11,743 nucleotides of DNA from Betaproteobacteria bacterium (GCA_947456915.1 CANGUQ010000076.1:1-11743); one strand, 5' to 3'. Shown: positions 1 to 6,739, counted from the stretch's first letter. Notes: generated by a model from the sequence alone, not told the origin. Made by a program: numbers and translations.

Positions 1-114
1 ATCGCGCACGTCGCAGCGGCGGCGCTGCGCCTGACCAGCGAGACCGGGCGACGACGCGTTTGCCGCGCCCCGGGCACCGTGCCGCCCGCCCGGTGCCGTC
101 GGGCCGGCACATGA
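1..114 (+). CDS. Possible 3' end of an upstream gene (partial)
   Basis: Reading frame 1 is open from the left edge to a TGA at 112-114 (37 codons), with G or C at about 31 of 37 third positions, as in the window's real genes. The visible peptide starts IAHVAAAALRLTSETG and ends in an Arg/Pro/Ala-rich tail. I do not recognise the family from so short a piece. Partners expected beside tcuB are the flavoprotein TcuA or a LysR-type regulator, but neither can be shown here. The next start (ATG 152) lies 37 bases after the stop. Random open frames of this length are common in GC-rich DNA, so this is tentative. Confidence 0.3.
   Translation: MAHVAAAALRLTSETGRRRVCRAPGTVPPARCRRAGT
73..97. other. Short inverted repeat upstream of tcuB
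   Basis: GGCACCG at 73-79 and its exact complement CGGTGCC at 91-97 can form a 7-bp GC-rich stem with an 11-nt loop. No T-run follows. It falls inside the possible upstream coding tail, so it may be incidental or a weak terminator or attenuator ahead of tcuB. Confidence 0.25.
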
Positions 115-151
115 CCCACTCGCCACACCTTTGCGATCCACAGAGACCCCG

Positions 152-1276
152 ATGCCCGAAGCACTGACTGCCAACGAAGCCGAAGTCGCCCGCCAGATGC
201 AGATCTGCAACGCCTGCCGCTACTGCGAGGGCGCATGCGCGGTGTTCCCGGCGATGACCCGTCGTCTCGAGTTCGGCAAGGCCGACGTGCACTACCTGGC
301 CAATCTGTGCCACAGCTGTGGCGCCTGCCTGCACGCCTGCCAGTACGCACCACCGCACGAGTTCATGGTGAACGTGCCGCAGTCGATGGCGAAGGTTCGC
401 CTGCAGACCTACACCGACTACGCGTTCCCGCACGCCCTCGGCGCGCTCTATCACCGCAACGGAACTGCCTTGTCGCTCGCCACCGCGGGCGGGCTCGCGC
501 TGTTCATGGTGCTCGCGATCGCGCTCACCGGATCGCTGTGGCACGAGCCGCTCGCCGGCAACTTCTATGCCGTGTTTCCGCACAACCTGATGGTGACGAT
601 GTTCGGCTCGGTCTTCGGCTTCGCTGTCCTCGCGCTGGCGATCGGCGTGACCCGGTTCTGGCGCGACATCGCCCCGGGCGAGGCGCCGCCGCCGGGCAGC
701 GGCTCGCCGTTCGCCGAGGCGGCCCACAACGCGTTCAGACTGAAGTATCTCGACGGCGGGCACGGCGAGGGCTGCAACAACGAGGACGACCGCTTCAGCC
801 TGTCGCGCCGGCGCGCGCATCACTACACGTTCTACGGCTTCCTGCTGTGCCTTGCCTCGACCAGTGTGGCAACTGTCTATCACTACGTGTTCGGCTGGCA
901 GGCGCCCTACGGCTACACCAGTCTGCCGGTGATCCTGGGCACGCTGGGTGGCATCGGCCTGGTGATCGGCCCGATCCAGCTCTGGCGGCTGAAGCGTGCA
1001 CGTCACCCGATGCACGGCGACGATGCGCAGAAGACGATGGACTACGGCTTCATCGCGCTGCTGTTCGCGGTGAGCGTCACCGGGCTCGCGCTGCTCGTGC
1101 TGCGCAACACGGGTGCGATGGCGCTGCTGCTCGCGCTGCACCTGGGCACCGTGATGGCGTTGTTCGTGCTGCTGCCGTACAGCAAGTTCGCCCACGGCAT
1201 CTTCCGCAGTGCAGCGCTGCTCAAGTGGTCGATCGAGAAGCGGCTGCCGAGCCGGCTGCAGCTGGGTTCCGACTGA
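152..1276 (+). CDS. tcuB: TcuB, iron-sulfur membrane electron-transfer protein for tricarballylate oxidation
   Basis: Known family role: TcuB re-oxidises the FAD of TcuA, the tricarballylate dehydrogenase that forms cis-aconitate, and passes electrons to the membrane. What is seen: two classic 4Fe-4S cysteine sets near the N-terminus (C19, C22, C25, C29 and C53, C56, C59, C63, both CxxCxxCxxxC). About six hydrophobic membrane segments follow, with His-containing helices such as HHYTFYGFLL and LPYSKFAHGIFRSAALLKW near the end, typical of TcuB/CitB proteins. The product is 374 aa from ATG 152, close to the usual length. A TTG at 131 would add seven residues but is less likely. gudD begins about 22 bases downstream, so the two are probably co-transcribed. 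No tcuA is visible; it may lie left of the window. Family assignment is firm, while the actual substrate is inferred. Confidence 0.88.
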   Translation: MPEALTANEAEVARQMQICNACRYCEGACAVFPAMTRRLEFGKADVHYLANLCHSCGACLHACQYAPPHEFMVNVPQSMAKVRLQTYTDYAFPHALGALYHRNGTALSLATAGGLALFMVLAIALTGSLWHEPLAGNFYAVFPHNLMVTMFGSVFGFAVLALAIGVTRFWRDIAPGEAPPPGSGSPFAEAAHNAFRLKYLDGGHGEGCNNEDDRFSLSRRRAHHYTFYGFLLCLASTSVATVYHYVFGWQAPYGYTSLPVILGTLGGIGLVIGPIQLWRLKRARHPMHGDDAQKTMDYGFIALLFAVSVTGLALLVLRNTGAMALLLALHLGTVMALFVLLPYSKFAHGIFRSAALLKWSIEKRLPSRLQLGSD

Positions 1277-1298
1277 GCCTGCGCGCGTGCTTTCCGTG

Positions 1299-2651
1299 GT
1301 GAGGACGTCGGGCAGCGAGTTCCCGACGGTCACCACGATGCGGGTCGTGCCGGTGGCCGGCCGCGACAGCATGCTGCTCAACCTGAGCGGCGCGCACGCG
1401 CCGTTCTTCGTGCGCAATCTGGTGATCCTCACCGACAGCGCCGGGCACACCGGCGTGGGTGAGGTGCCCGGCGGAGAGGCCATCCGCCAGACGCTGGAGC
1501 AGTCGCGTGCACTGGTGCTGGGGCAACCGCTCGACGCTGCCGACGCGGTGCTGCGCGCGATCGAGCGCGACTTCGGCGCACGCGATGCAGGTGGCCGCGG
1601 CCAGCAGACGTTCGATCAGCGGGTGACCATCCACGCGATGACTGCAGTCGAAGCCGCACTGCTCGATCTGCTCGGCCAGCACATGGGGTTGCCGGTGGCG
1701 CGACTGCTCGCGCAGCAGGAAGGGCTGGGCGAAGTACGCGCCCGCGTGCAGGTGCTCGGCTACCTGTTCTACATCGGCGACCGCAGCCGCACGCCGCTGC
1801 CGTATGCGGCGCCCGATCACGCCGACGACGACTGGCTGCGGCTGCGGCACGAGCCGGCGCTCGACACGGCGGCAATCGTCGCACTCGCGCAGGCGGCACA
1901 CGCGCGCTACGGCTTCAGCGACTTCAAGCTCAAGGGTGGCGTGCTGCGCGGCGAGGACGAGGTGGAAGCGGTGATCGCCCTGCACGAGCGCTTTCCCCAG
2001 GCTCGCGTCACGCTCGATCCCAACGGCGGCTGGCTGCTCGACGACGCGATCCGGCTCACCCGCGATCTGCACGGCGTGCTGGCCTACGCGGAGGATCCGT
2101 GCGGCGCCGAAGGCGGCTTTTCCGGGCGCGAGGTGATGGCCGAGTACCGCGCCGCCACGGGCATTCCCACCGCCACCAACATGGTGGCCACCGACTGGCG
2201 CGAACTGCGCCACGCCCTCGCGCTGCGGGCCATCGACATCCCGCTCGCCGATCCGCACTTCTGGACGATGCGCGGCGCACTGAAGGTCGCACGGACCTGC
2301 AGCGAGGCCGGCCTCACCTGGGGTTCGCACTCGAACAACCACTTCGACGTCTCGCTCGCGATGTTCACCCACGTCGCGGCAGCGGCACCGGGCCGCGTCA
2401 CCGCGATCGACACGCACTGGATCTGGCAGGACGGCCAGCGCCTCACGCAGCGCCCGCTGATCATCGACCGCGGTCAGATCGAAGTGCCGAAGGCGCCCGG
2501 ACTCGGCGTCGAGCTGGACTGGCCGCAGGTCGAAGCGGCCCACGCGCTGTATCGGGATCAGGCCGGCGGGGACCGCAACGATGCGATCGCCATGCAGTAC
2601 CTGCTGCCGGAGTGGACGTTCGATCCGAAGCGGCCCTGCCTCGCGCGCTGA
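1299..2651 (+). CDS. gudD: Glucarate dehydratase
   Basis: Enolase-superfamily enzyme that dehydrates D-glucarate (and L-idarate) to 5-keto-4-deoxy-D-glucarate in the cytoplasm. The sequence follows Escherichia coli GudD over its whole length (450 vs 446 aa). Signature parts include GRDSMLLNLSGAHAPFF near the N-terminus, the base lysines in FKLKGG (K210, K212), metal ligands in DPNGGW (D240), GAEGGFSGRE (E271) and TATNM (N294), D318 in ADPHFW, and the His base in SHSNNH (H344). All active-site residues expected for a true glucarate dehydratase rather than the inactive-like paralogue GudX are present. GTG 1299 is chosen because it gives the same N-terminal length as the E. coli enzyme; GTG 1296, GTG 1287 or ATG 1338 are alternatives, and none has a clear Shine-Dalgarno, suggesting coupling to tcuB. 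A palindrome follows the stop. Confidence 0.95.
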   Translation: MRTSGSEFPTVTTMRVVPVAGRDSMLLNLSGAHAPFFVRNLVILTDSAGHTGVGEVPGGEAIRQTLEQSRALVLGQPLDAADAVLRAIERDFGARDAGGRGQQTFDQRVTIHAMTAVEAALLDLLGQHMGLPVARLLAQQEGLGEVRARVQVLGYLFYIGDRSRTPLPYAAPDHADDDWLRLRHEPALDTAAIVALAQAAHARYGFSDFKLKGGVLRGEDEVEAVIALHERFPQARVTLDPNGGWLLDDAIRLTRDLHGVLAYAEDPCGAEGGFSGREVMAEYRAATGIPTATNMVATDWRELRHALALRAIDIPLADPHFWTMRGALKVARTCSEAGLTWGSHSNNHFDVSLAMFTHVAAAAPGRVTAIDTHWIWQDGQRLTQRPLIIDRGQIEVPKAPGLGVELDWPQVEAAHALYRDQAGGDRNDAIAMQYLLPEWTFDPKRPCLAR

Positions 2652-2662
2652 GGGGGCCGGAC

Positions 2663-2682
2663 CGTGGCTGCGCGCAGCCACG
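2663..2682. terminator. Perfect 20-bp palindrome after gudD, probable terminator hairpin
   Basis: CGTGGCTGCG at 2663-2672 is followed directly by its exact reverse complement at 2673-2682. As RNA it would fold as an 8-bp stem closed by a GCGC tetraloop. It starts 12 bases after the gudD stop, a good place for a transcription terminator, but it has no downstream T-run, so Rho-independent action is not shown. A protein-binding site is the alternative. Confidence 0.5.
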
Positions 2683-2765
2683 CACTGAAGCAGTCATCTG
2701 CAGCCCTCCCGGCCTCGTCGTCGTACCCGGCAAGCGAAAGTCCCGGCGCGCCCCGCTGGCCGTGC

Positions 2766-2780
2766 GAAATCTGCTAGCGT
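2766..2780 (+). promoter_or_regulatory. Putative extended -10 promoter for the amidohydrolase gene
   Basis: GAAAT, one base, then TGCTAGCGT reads as an extended -10 element (TGC plus TAGCGT at 2775-2780), 48 bases before the ATG at 2829. No convincing -35 is seen. Nearly the same block (GAAAT, three bases, TGCTAGTGT) stands upstream of the Bug gene at 5410, which supports a real promoter class in this genome. Confidence 0.4.
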
Positions 2781-2828
2781 TGCCGGCGATTTCGCCTGTA
2801 CTCACCGCATGCCACCGAGGAGCCTCTG

Positions 2829-3608
2829 ATGTCCGAACCGATATGGAACGCCTTTCTCACCGAACGCGACAGGCAGGTGTTCGCCGCCAGCGGCTACGGC
2901 GCACGCCAGGGTTTCGGAGCGCGTCCGGCCATTCTGGTGATCGACGTCAACTACAACTTCTGCGGCGACCGGCCCGAACCGATCCTGGAATCGATCAAGC
3001 GCTGGCGCAACTCGTGCGGTGCCGAAGCGTGGGACGGCGTGGCAGCGATCAGGCGGTTGATCGCCGCCGGGCGCGCCAGGGGCCTGCCGATCCTGTACTC
3101 CACCGGCGTGCGCCGCGAAGATGACTGGGATGCAGGCTCGTGGGCGTGGAAGAACACGCGCTCGGCCGAACGGGTACGCCCGGTCGCCGGACAGGCCGAG
3201 GCGAAGGCCGACGGCAACACGATCGTGCCGGAGATCGCGCCGCAGCCCGACGACCTCGTCGTCTACAAGCAGAAGCCCAGCGCGTTCTACGGCACGCCGC
3301 TGCTGTCGTGGCTGATGCTGCTCGGCGCCGACAGCCTGATCGTGACCGGCACCACCACCAGCGGCTGCGTGCGTGCCACCGTGCTCGACGCATTCTCGAA
3401 CAACTTCCGCGTGTCGCTGGTGGAGGAAGGCTGCTTCGACCGCGCGCAGGCGAGCCACGCGATCAACCTGTGCGACATGCACGCGAAGTACGCCGACGTG
3501 ATCAAGCTCGAGGAGTCGCTCGCCTTCATCGAGAGCCTGCCGACCGGACTGTTCCCGAACCTGCCCGGAGCAGCCAGGGACAGGGCGCTGAAGGCCGCCG
3601 CGGCCTGA
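2829..3608 (+). CDS. Isochorismatase-fold amidohydrolase, N-carbamoylsarcosine amidase-like
   Basis: Cysteine hydrolase of the isochorismatase superfamily, 259 aa, about the length of N-carbamoylsarcosine amidase. The expected catalytic triad is visible: D39 in AILVIDVNYNF, a lysine in VVYKQKPSAFYGT (K147 by family spacing, or K149), and nucleophile C180 in GTTTSGCVRATVLDAF. The family releases ammonia, and CO2 where the substrate is a carbamoyl compound, from small amides; maleamate and ureidoacrylate amidases are other members, so the substrate is not fixed. No signal peptide, so cytoplasmic. ATG 2829 has a strong ribosome site (GAGGAG at 2817-2822, six bases away). A possible promoter lies at 2766-2780 and gudD is separated by a palindrome, so this is likely its own transcript. 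A second, unrelated N-carbamoyl-type hydrolase lies at 4399-5325. Confidence 0.87.
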   Translation: MSEPIWNAFLTERDRQVFAASGYGARQGFGARPAILVIDVNYNFCGDRPEPILESIKRWRNSCGAEAWDGVAAIRRLIAAGRARGLPILYSTGVRREDDWDAGSWAWKNTRSAERVRPVAGQAEAKADGNTIVPEIAPQPDDLVVYKQKPSAFYGTPLLSWLMLLGADSLIVTGTTTSGCVRATVLDAFSNNFRVSLVEEGCFDRAQASHAINLCDMHAKYADVIKLEESLAFIESLPTGLFPNLPGAARDRALKAAAA

Positions 3609-3670
3609 ACACCGGCCGGCGGTGGAGGGGGGTCAACGGTGCCGGCGCGCGGCACGCCACCGCCGCGCCC

Positions 3671-3700
3671 GAACTGGCGCGGCCTGAACTGGCGCGCCCT
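3671..3700. repeat. Two-copy 15-bp tandem repeat
   Basis: GAACTGGCGCGGCCT at 3671-3685 is repeated as GAACTGGCGCGCCCT at 3686-3700 (14 of 15 bases identical), and a third copy begins with GAAC at 3701 before decaying. It lies in the 181-base spacer between the amidohydrolase stop and the next gene. It looks like slippage duplication in non-coding DNA. Confidence 0.7.
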
Positions 3701-3734
3701 GAACGGGGCTGGACAACGCCACCACAGGGGATGC

Positions 3735-3756
3735 GCACGGGTCGTGCAGTTACGCT
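3735..3756 (+). promoter_or_regulatory. Weak promoter-like region with small hairpin before the 3790 gene
   Basis: TACGCT at 3751-3756 is a plausible -10 hexamer 33 bases before the GTG at 3790, similar in spacing to the other candidate promoters here. Immediately upstream, GCACG (3735-3739) and CGTGC (3743-3747) form a 5-bp inverted repeat with a 3-nt loop, possibly an operator. No clear -35 is present, so this is low confidence. Confidence 0.25.
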
Positions 3757-3789
3757 CTCGCTCCTTCCAGCTGGCGCGGATGTTTTCGC

Positions 3790-4377
3790 GTGCACCCGAC
3801 CGCCGTGACCCGCTCCGCCGATCACATCGATTTCCTCGTGATGCAGCCCGATTGCGAGCGGCAGGTGATCCGTGACCTGCTGTTCGCGGTGATGGCGTTC
3901 AACACGCAGAGCATCGCGCGCGACGCCGACCTGCAGGTGAGCTTCCCGCTGTTCGACGACGTGAAGGTGGCCGGGCGCGCGCGCGCCGGACACGCGACCA
4001 CCGGACCGGTGGTGCGCGTCACCGGCCCTGCACGCAAGCTCGCGGTGCTCGCCACCCGCTTCGAGATCGCCGCCCATCTGCGCGCAGGGCGCGCGTTCAC
4101 CCTCGAGCGCGAGCAGTCGGTGATCGACGCCGGACGGCACGAACGGTTCGGGCTGATCGACACCGCGCACGCGCAGGCGCTGCAGGCCGGACCGGCGATC
4201 GCGCGCGCGCTGCCGCTCGCCGGTCAGTCGCGGCTGATCGCCGCCGCAGGCGCGCTCGGTGCCGTGGTCCGCGACGAGGCGATCTTCGTGCAGCGCACCG
4301 AACTGGGCGCCGCGCAGGCTGGAACGATCGATCCGCTGGGCTTCTCCTGGGAGAGCACGGTGCCGGTGGCGCGCTGA
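3790..4377 (+). CDS. Uncharacterised 195-aa protein, faint Csy4/Cas6f-like ends
   Basis: Open frame with coding-like third-position bias and no signal peptide or membrane segment; I cannot assign a function. GTG 3790 is used; GTG 3805 is an alternative that would put DHIDF at residue 6. By eye, the N-terminal third (DHIDFLVMQPD at 11-21, LLF at 30-32, QVSFPLFDD at 49-57) and the last 30 residues (IFVQ at 165-168, then G178, GFS at 184-186, STVP at 189-192) follow, in order, the pattern of Csy4/Cas6f CRISPR RNA nucleases (DHY..DI.L.PD, ..LF.., IGVSFP, and a C-terminal YGLS..ATVPWF). The catalytic histidine after the LLF position is not seen, the STGQ segment is not recognisable, and no cas genes or repeats are in the window. 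The neighbours are two amide hydrolases; the next gene is convergent, 21 bases away. Confidence 0.6.
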   Translation: MHPTAVTRSADHIDFLVMQPDCERQVIRDLLFAVMAFNTQSIARDADLQVSFPLFDDVKVAGRARAGHATTGPVVRVTGPARKLAVLATRFEIAAHLRAGRAFTLEREQSVIDAGRHERFGLIDTAHAQALQAGPAIARALPLAGQSRLIAAAGALGAVVRDEAIFVQRTELGAAQAGTIDPLGFSWESTVPVAR

Positions 4378-4401
4378 GCCGCTCGCGCGACCGAGCGCTC
4401 A
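4375..4401. terminator. Hairpin between convergent genes, holding both stop codons
   Basis: TGAGC/GCTCG (4375-4385, with C4380 bulged) pairs with CGAGCGCTCA (4392-4401): ten base pairs around a 6-nt loop. The plus-strand stop (4375-4377) and the minus-strand stop (4399-4401) are the ends of the stem. Pairing of the two stops is automatic when both are TGA; the remaining seven pairs are the evidence. It is a possible bidirectional terminator without a T-run. Confidence 0.4.
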
Positions 4402-5325
4402 CCCCGGCGGCTCGATCGTCCCCAGATCGGCGTACAGGTCGGGCCGACGGTCGCGCCACCACGGAAAGCCCACCCGCGCGCGCCTGACCGCTGCCAGATC
4501 GATCCGGCTCACCAGCAGCTCGGGCTCGCGTGTGCCCGCCTCGGCGACGATCATGCCGCGCGGATCCACCACCATGCTGCGCCCGAGGTGGTGGCGCGGG
4601 CCCTCGACACCGACGCGGTTGGAGGCGATCACGTACACGCCGTTCTCGTAGGCACGTGCGCGCAGCGGCACCTCCCAGATCGAAGCGCGCTGCGCCGGAT
4701 CGCCGTAGGTGGAAAAGCAGATCGGCATCAGGATCATCTGCGCCCCGCGCAGCGCCAGCACGCGCGAGGCCTCCGGATACAGGCGATCGTTGCAGATCTG
4801 GATGCCGAAGCGCGTGCCGCGCCAGGCAAATACCGGCAACGTGCCCCCGGGCGTGAAGTAGAGCTTCTCGAAACTGCCGGTACCGCCCTGCTGCGACGTG
4901 GGGAAATACGCGGGTATGTGGGTCTTGCGGTAGATCCCCAGCGTGCGGCCGGCCTCGTCGCACACCAGCGCCGAGTTGAAGTACGCCGCGCCGGCACGCT
5001 CACCGAAGCCGAACACCGCCGCGATGCCATGCGCGCGCGCGAGCGCGGCGAGTTCGCCCATCACCGGCCCGTCAGCCTCGACGAACCAGCGATCGAAATC
5101 GGGTTCGAGCCGGTTGGGGAAGAACGGGGTGAGGAACACCTCGGAGAACAGCAGCAGTTCGACGTGCGCAGCCGCGGCACGCTCGAACATCTCGCGTGCG
5201 GCCGGCAGCATCGCACGCGGATCGTCGGTCAGCACCGGACCGGTCTGCGCGATGCCGATCGTCAGCGCATCGCGCAGCGGCGCTTCGGTGGACGACGTGG
5301 AAGGCTCGACAGGACCCTGGTTCAT
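4399..5325 (-). CDS. Nitrilase-superfamily C-N hydrolase, N-carbamoyl-D-amino-acid amidohydrolase-like
   Basis: A 308-aa nitrilase-fold enzyme with the Glu-Lys-Cys triad: E62 in LLLFSEVF, K134 in IYRKTHIPAY, and nucleophile C178 in FGIQICNDRLYPEASRVL. The ICNDR..PEA.RV..LRGA stretch closely follows N-carbamoyl-D-amino-acid hydrolases, and the end (WWRDRRPDLYADL) resembles that group and beta-ureidopropionases. These enzymes hydrolyse the carbamoyl group to the free amino acid, CO2 and ammonia. Aliphatic amidase or N-carbamoylputrescine amidase remain possible. No signal peptide, so cytoplasmic. The start at 5325 lacks a clear Shine-Dalgarno, and conserved sequence begins only near residue 20, so an internal start is possible. 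It is divergent from the Bug gene (84 bases between starts), so regulation may be shared. The substrate is inferred. Confidence 0.88.
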   Translation of the reverse strand: MNQGPVEPSTSSTEAPLRDALTIGIAQTGPVLTDDPRAMLPAAREMFERAAAAHVELLLFSEVFLTPFFPNRLEPDFDRWFVEADGPVMGELAALARAHGIAAVFGFGERAGAAYFNSALVCDEAGRTLGIYRKTHIPAYFPTSQQGGTGSFEKLYFTPGGTLPVFAWRGTRFGIQICNDRLYPEASRVLALRGAQMILMPICFSTYGDPAQRASIWEVPLRARAYENGVYVIASNRVGVEGPRHHLGRSMVVDPRGMIVAEAGTREPELLVSRIDLAAVRRARVGFPWWRDRRPDLYADLGTIEPPG

Positions 5326-5357
5326 GAGCGAATCGCGCCGAGCGCGTGCCGTTGCGG

Positions 5358-5374
5358 GAAATTCTTGCTAGTGT
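5358..5374 (+). promoter_or_regulatory. Putative extended -10 promoter for the first Bug gene
   Basis: GAAAT, three bases, then TGCTAGTGT; the -10 would be TAGTGT at 5369-5374, 35 bases before the GTG at 5410. It resembles the block at 2766-2780. It lies in the 84-base divergent spacer shared with the nitrilase-type gene; no strong -35 is visible. Confidence 0.42.
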
Positions 5375-5409
5375 AAGCGGCAATCCGAATCGCGTAACGG
5401 GAGCTTCAG

Positions 5410-6561
5410 GTGAATGCAGCACGTGCCGTAGCCGTCGTACCGGATGCCCCCCTGAGCGCGCGGCGCACTGCGCGGCGAGCGTCCCTGCGCTGCCTGCTCG
5501 ACACGGGCGCCACGGGCGTCGACACGGCTGCGCTGCGCCCGGCTGGCGGGTCACGCCCGCCCAGCATGCTGCGACCGGCCGACGTCGTGCGCTGCGCCGG
5601 CATGCTGCTCTCGATCGCCGTACTGCTCCCGGCTGGCGCACTGGTCGCCCGTGCGGCCGACCCTCTGCCGGCCAAGGGCATGCGTCTGATCGTCGGTTAT
5701 CCGCCCGGCGGCAGTACCGACATCGCTGCGCGACTGGTGGCGCAGCGACTGCAGGCGGCGACGGGTTCGACCGTGGTGGTGGAGAACCGCGCGGGGGCGA
5801 GCGGCACGATCGGCGCTGCGCTGGTTGCCAAGGCCGAGGCCGATGCCTCGACGCTGCTGTTCGCCGCCTCGCCCGAACTCACGACGGTGCGCGCGACGAT
5901 CCGCAACCTGCCCTACGACCCCGCGCGCGACTTCGCCCCGATCACGCTCGTCGGGCGGGTGCCGTTCATGCTGGTCGTGCACCCGTCGGTGCCGGCGAAG
6001 TCGCTGAAGGAACTGCTCGGGCTCGCGCGCGCGCGACCCGGTGCGCTCAACTTCGCCTCGTTCGGCACCGGCACGTCGAATCACCTCGCCGGCGAACTGC
6101 TCAAGCTCTCCGCCGGCATCTCGATCACCCATGTGCCCTACAAGGGAAGCGCCCCGGCGATGACCGACCTGCTCGGCGGGCATGTGGAACTCGCGTTCGA
6201 CACGATCCCGGTGACGCTGCCACAGGTGAAGGCGGGCAAGCTGCGTGCGCTGGCGGTGACGATGCCGCGGCGCTCGCCGCTCGTGCCCGAGATCCCGACG
6301 ATGGAAGAGGCCGGGCTCAAGGGCTTCATCGCCGGCACCTGGTTCGGCCTGCTCGCGCCGGTGAAGACGCCGGCGGCGCTGATCGAGCGCCTGCACCGCG
6401 AAGTGGCGAAGATCCTGCGCGTGGGCGAGGTCGAAGCTGCGTTCGCCGAGCGCGGCATCGAGCCGGTGGGCAACACGCCCGAGGAGTTCCGCGCCTTCAT
6501 CGACGCGCAGGCGAAGACGATGCTGCGTGTGGCGGAGCAGGCGGGACTGCGGCCGGAGTGA
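5410..6561 (+). CDS. Bug-family periplasmic solute receptor (TTT transporter type)
   Basis: Bug (TctC-like) extracytoplasmic receptor that binds small carboxylates. Family hallmarks: YPPGGSTDIAARLVAQRL (PGGSTD at 99-104), VVENRAGASGTIGA, YDPARDFAPIT, HVPYKGSAPAMTDLLGGHVELAFDT and GKLRALAVT. GTG 5410 is used because GGGAG at 5399-5403 gives a well-placed ribosome site and a promoter-like block lies upstream. That start puts 52 unusual Ala/Arg-rich residues before a normal export signal (from ATG 5566: MLRPADVVRCAGMLLSIAVL, cleavage near ARA-ADP). If 5566 is the true start the protein is 331 aa, the normal size, but no ribosome site precedes it. The ligand cannot be told from sequence; no TctA/TctB membrane genes are nearby, as is common for orphan Bug receptors. 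A carboxymuconolactone-decarboxylase-family gene follows on the same strand. Confidence 0.93.
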   Translation: MNAARAVAVVPDAPLSARRTARRASLRCLLDTGATGVDTAALRPAGGSRPPSMLRPADVVRCAGMLLSIAVLLPAGALVARAADPLPAKGMRLIVGYPPGGSTDIAARLVAQRLQAATGSTVVVENRAGASGTIGAALVAKAEADASTLLFAASPELTTVRATIRNLPYDPARDFAPITLVGRVPFMLVVHPSVPAKSLKELLGLARARPGALNFASFGTGTSNHLAGELLKLSAGISITHVPYKGSAPAMTDLLGGHVELAFDTIPVTLPQVKAGKLRALAVTMPRRSPLVPEIPTMEEAGLKGFIAGTWFGLLAPVKTPAALIERLHREVAKILRVGEVEAAFAERGIEPVGNTPEEFRAFIDAQAKTMLRVAEQAGLRPE

Positions 6562-6623
6562 GTGCGCCCGAGGACGCGACACCGGCACTCGCGGCCTTCG
6601 CCTGCGCGCTGCCGCTGTGGGTC

Positions 6624-6652
6624 GTGCGCGCAGCCGTGGCGGCTGCCCGCAC
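6624..6652. terminator. Strong GC-rich hairpin between the Bug gene and the 6740 gene
   Basis: GTGCGCGCAGCC (6624-6635) and GGCTGCCCGCAC (6641-6652) pair at 11 of 12 positions around a 5-nt loop. It starts 62 bases after the Bug stop, inside a 178-base spacer in which I see no other feature. It may be a terminator or a processing or attenuation element; no T-run follows. Confidence 0.4.
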
Positions 6653-6739
6653 GCGCGTGGCGCCGATGCCGGCGATGATCGCGCAGCCGCTGCCACCGCG
6701 CCGAGCAACGATCCACGAACAGGCGAGGACACCGCAGGC

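Noticed and set aside
1221..2681. Minus-strand open frame of 486 codons
   Set aside because: Lies entirely opposite gudD, which has full active-site conservation. The antisense product is Arg/His/Val-rich with no family features; long antisense frames are expected in GC-rich genes.
3671..3747. CRISPR repeat or array beside the Csy4-like gene
   Set aside because: Only a two-copy direct tandem repeat without spacers and a 5-bp hairpin are present; there is no repeat-spacer pattern anywhere in the window.
4097..4963. Minus-strand open frame of 288 codons
   Set aside because: Overlaps the nitrilase-type gene in a different frame and the antisense of the 3790 gene; Arg-rich low-quality sequence.
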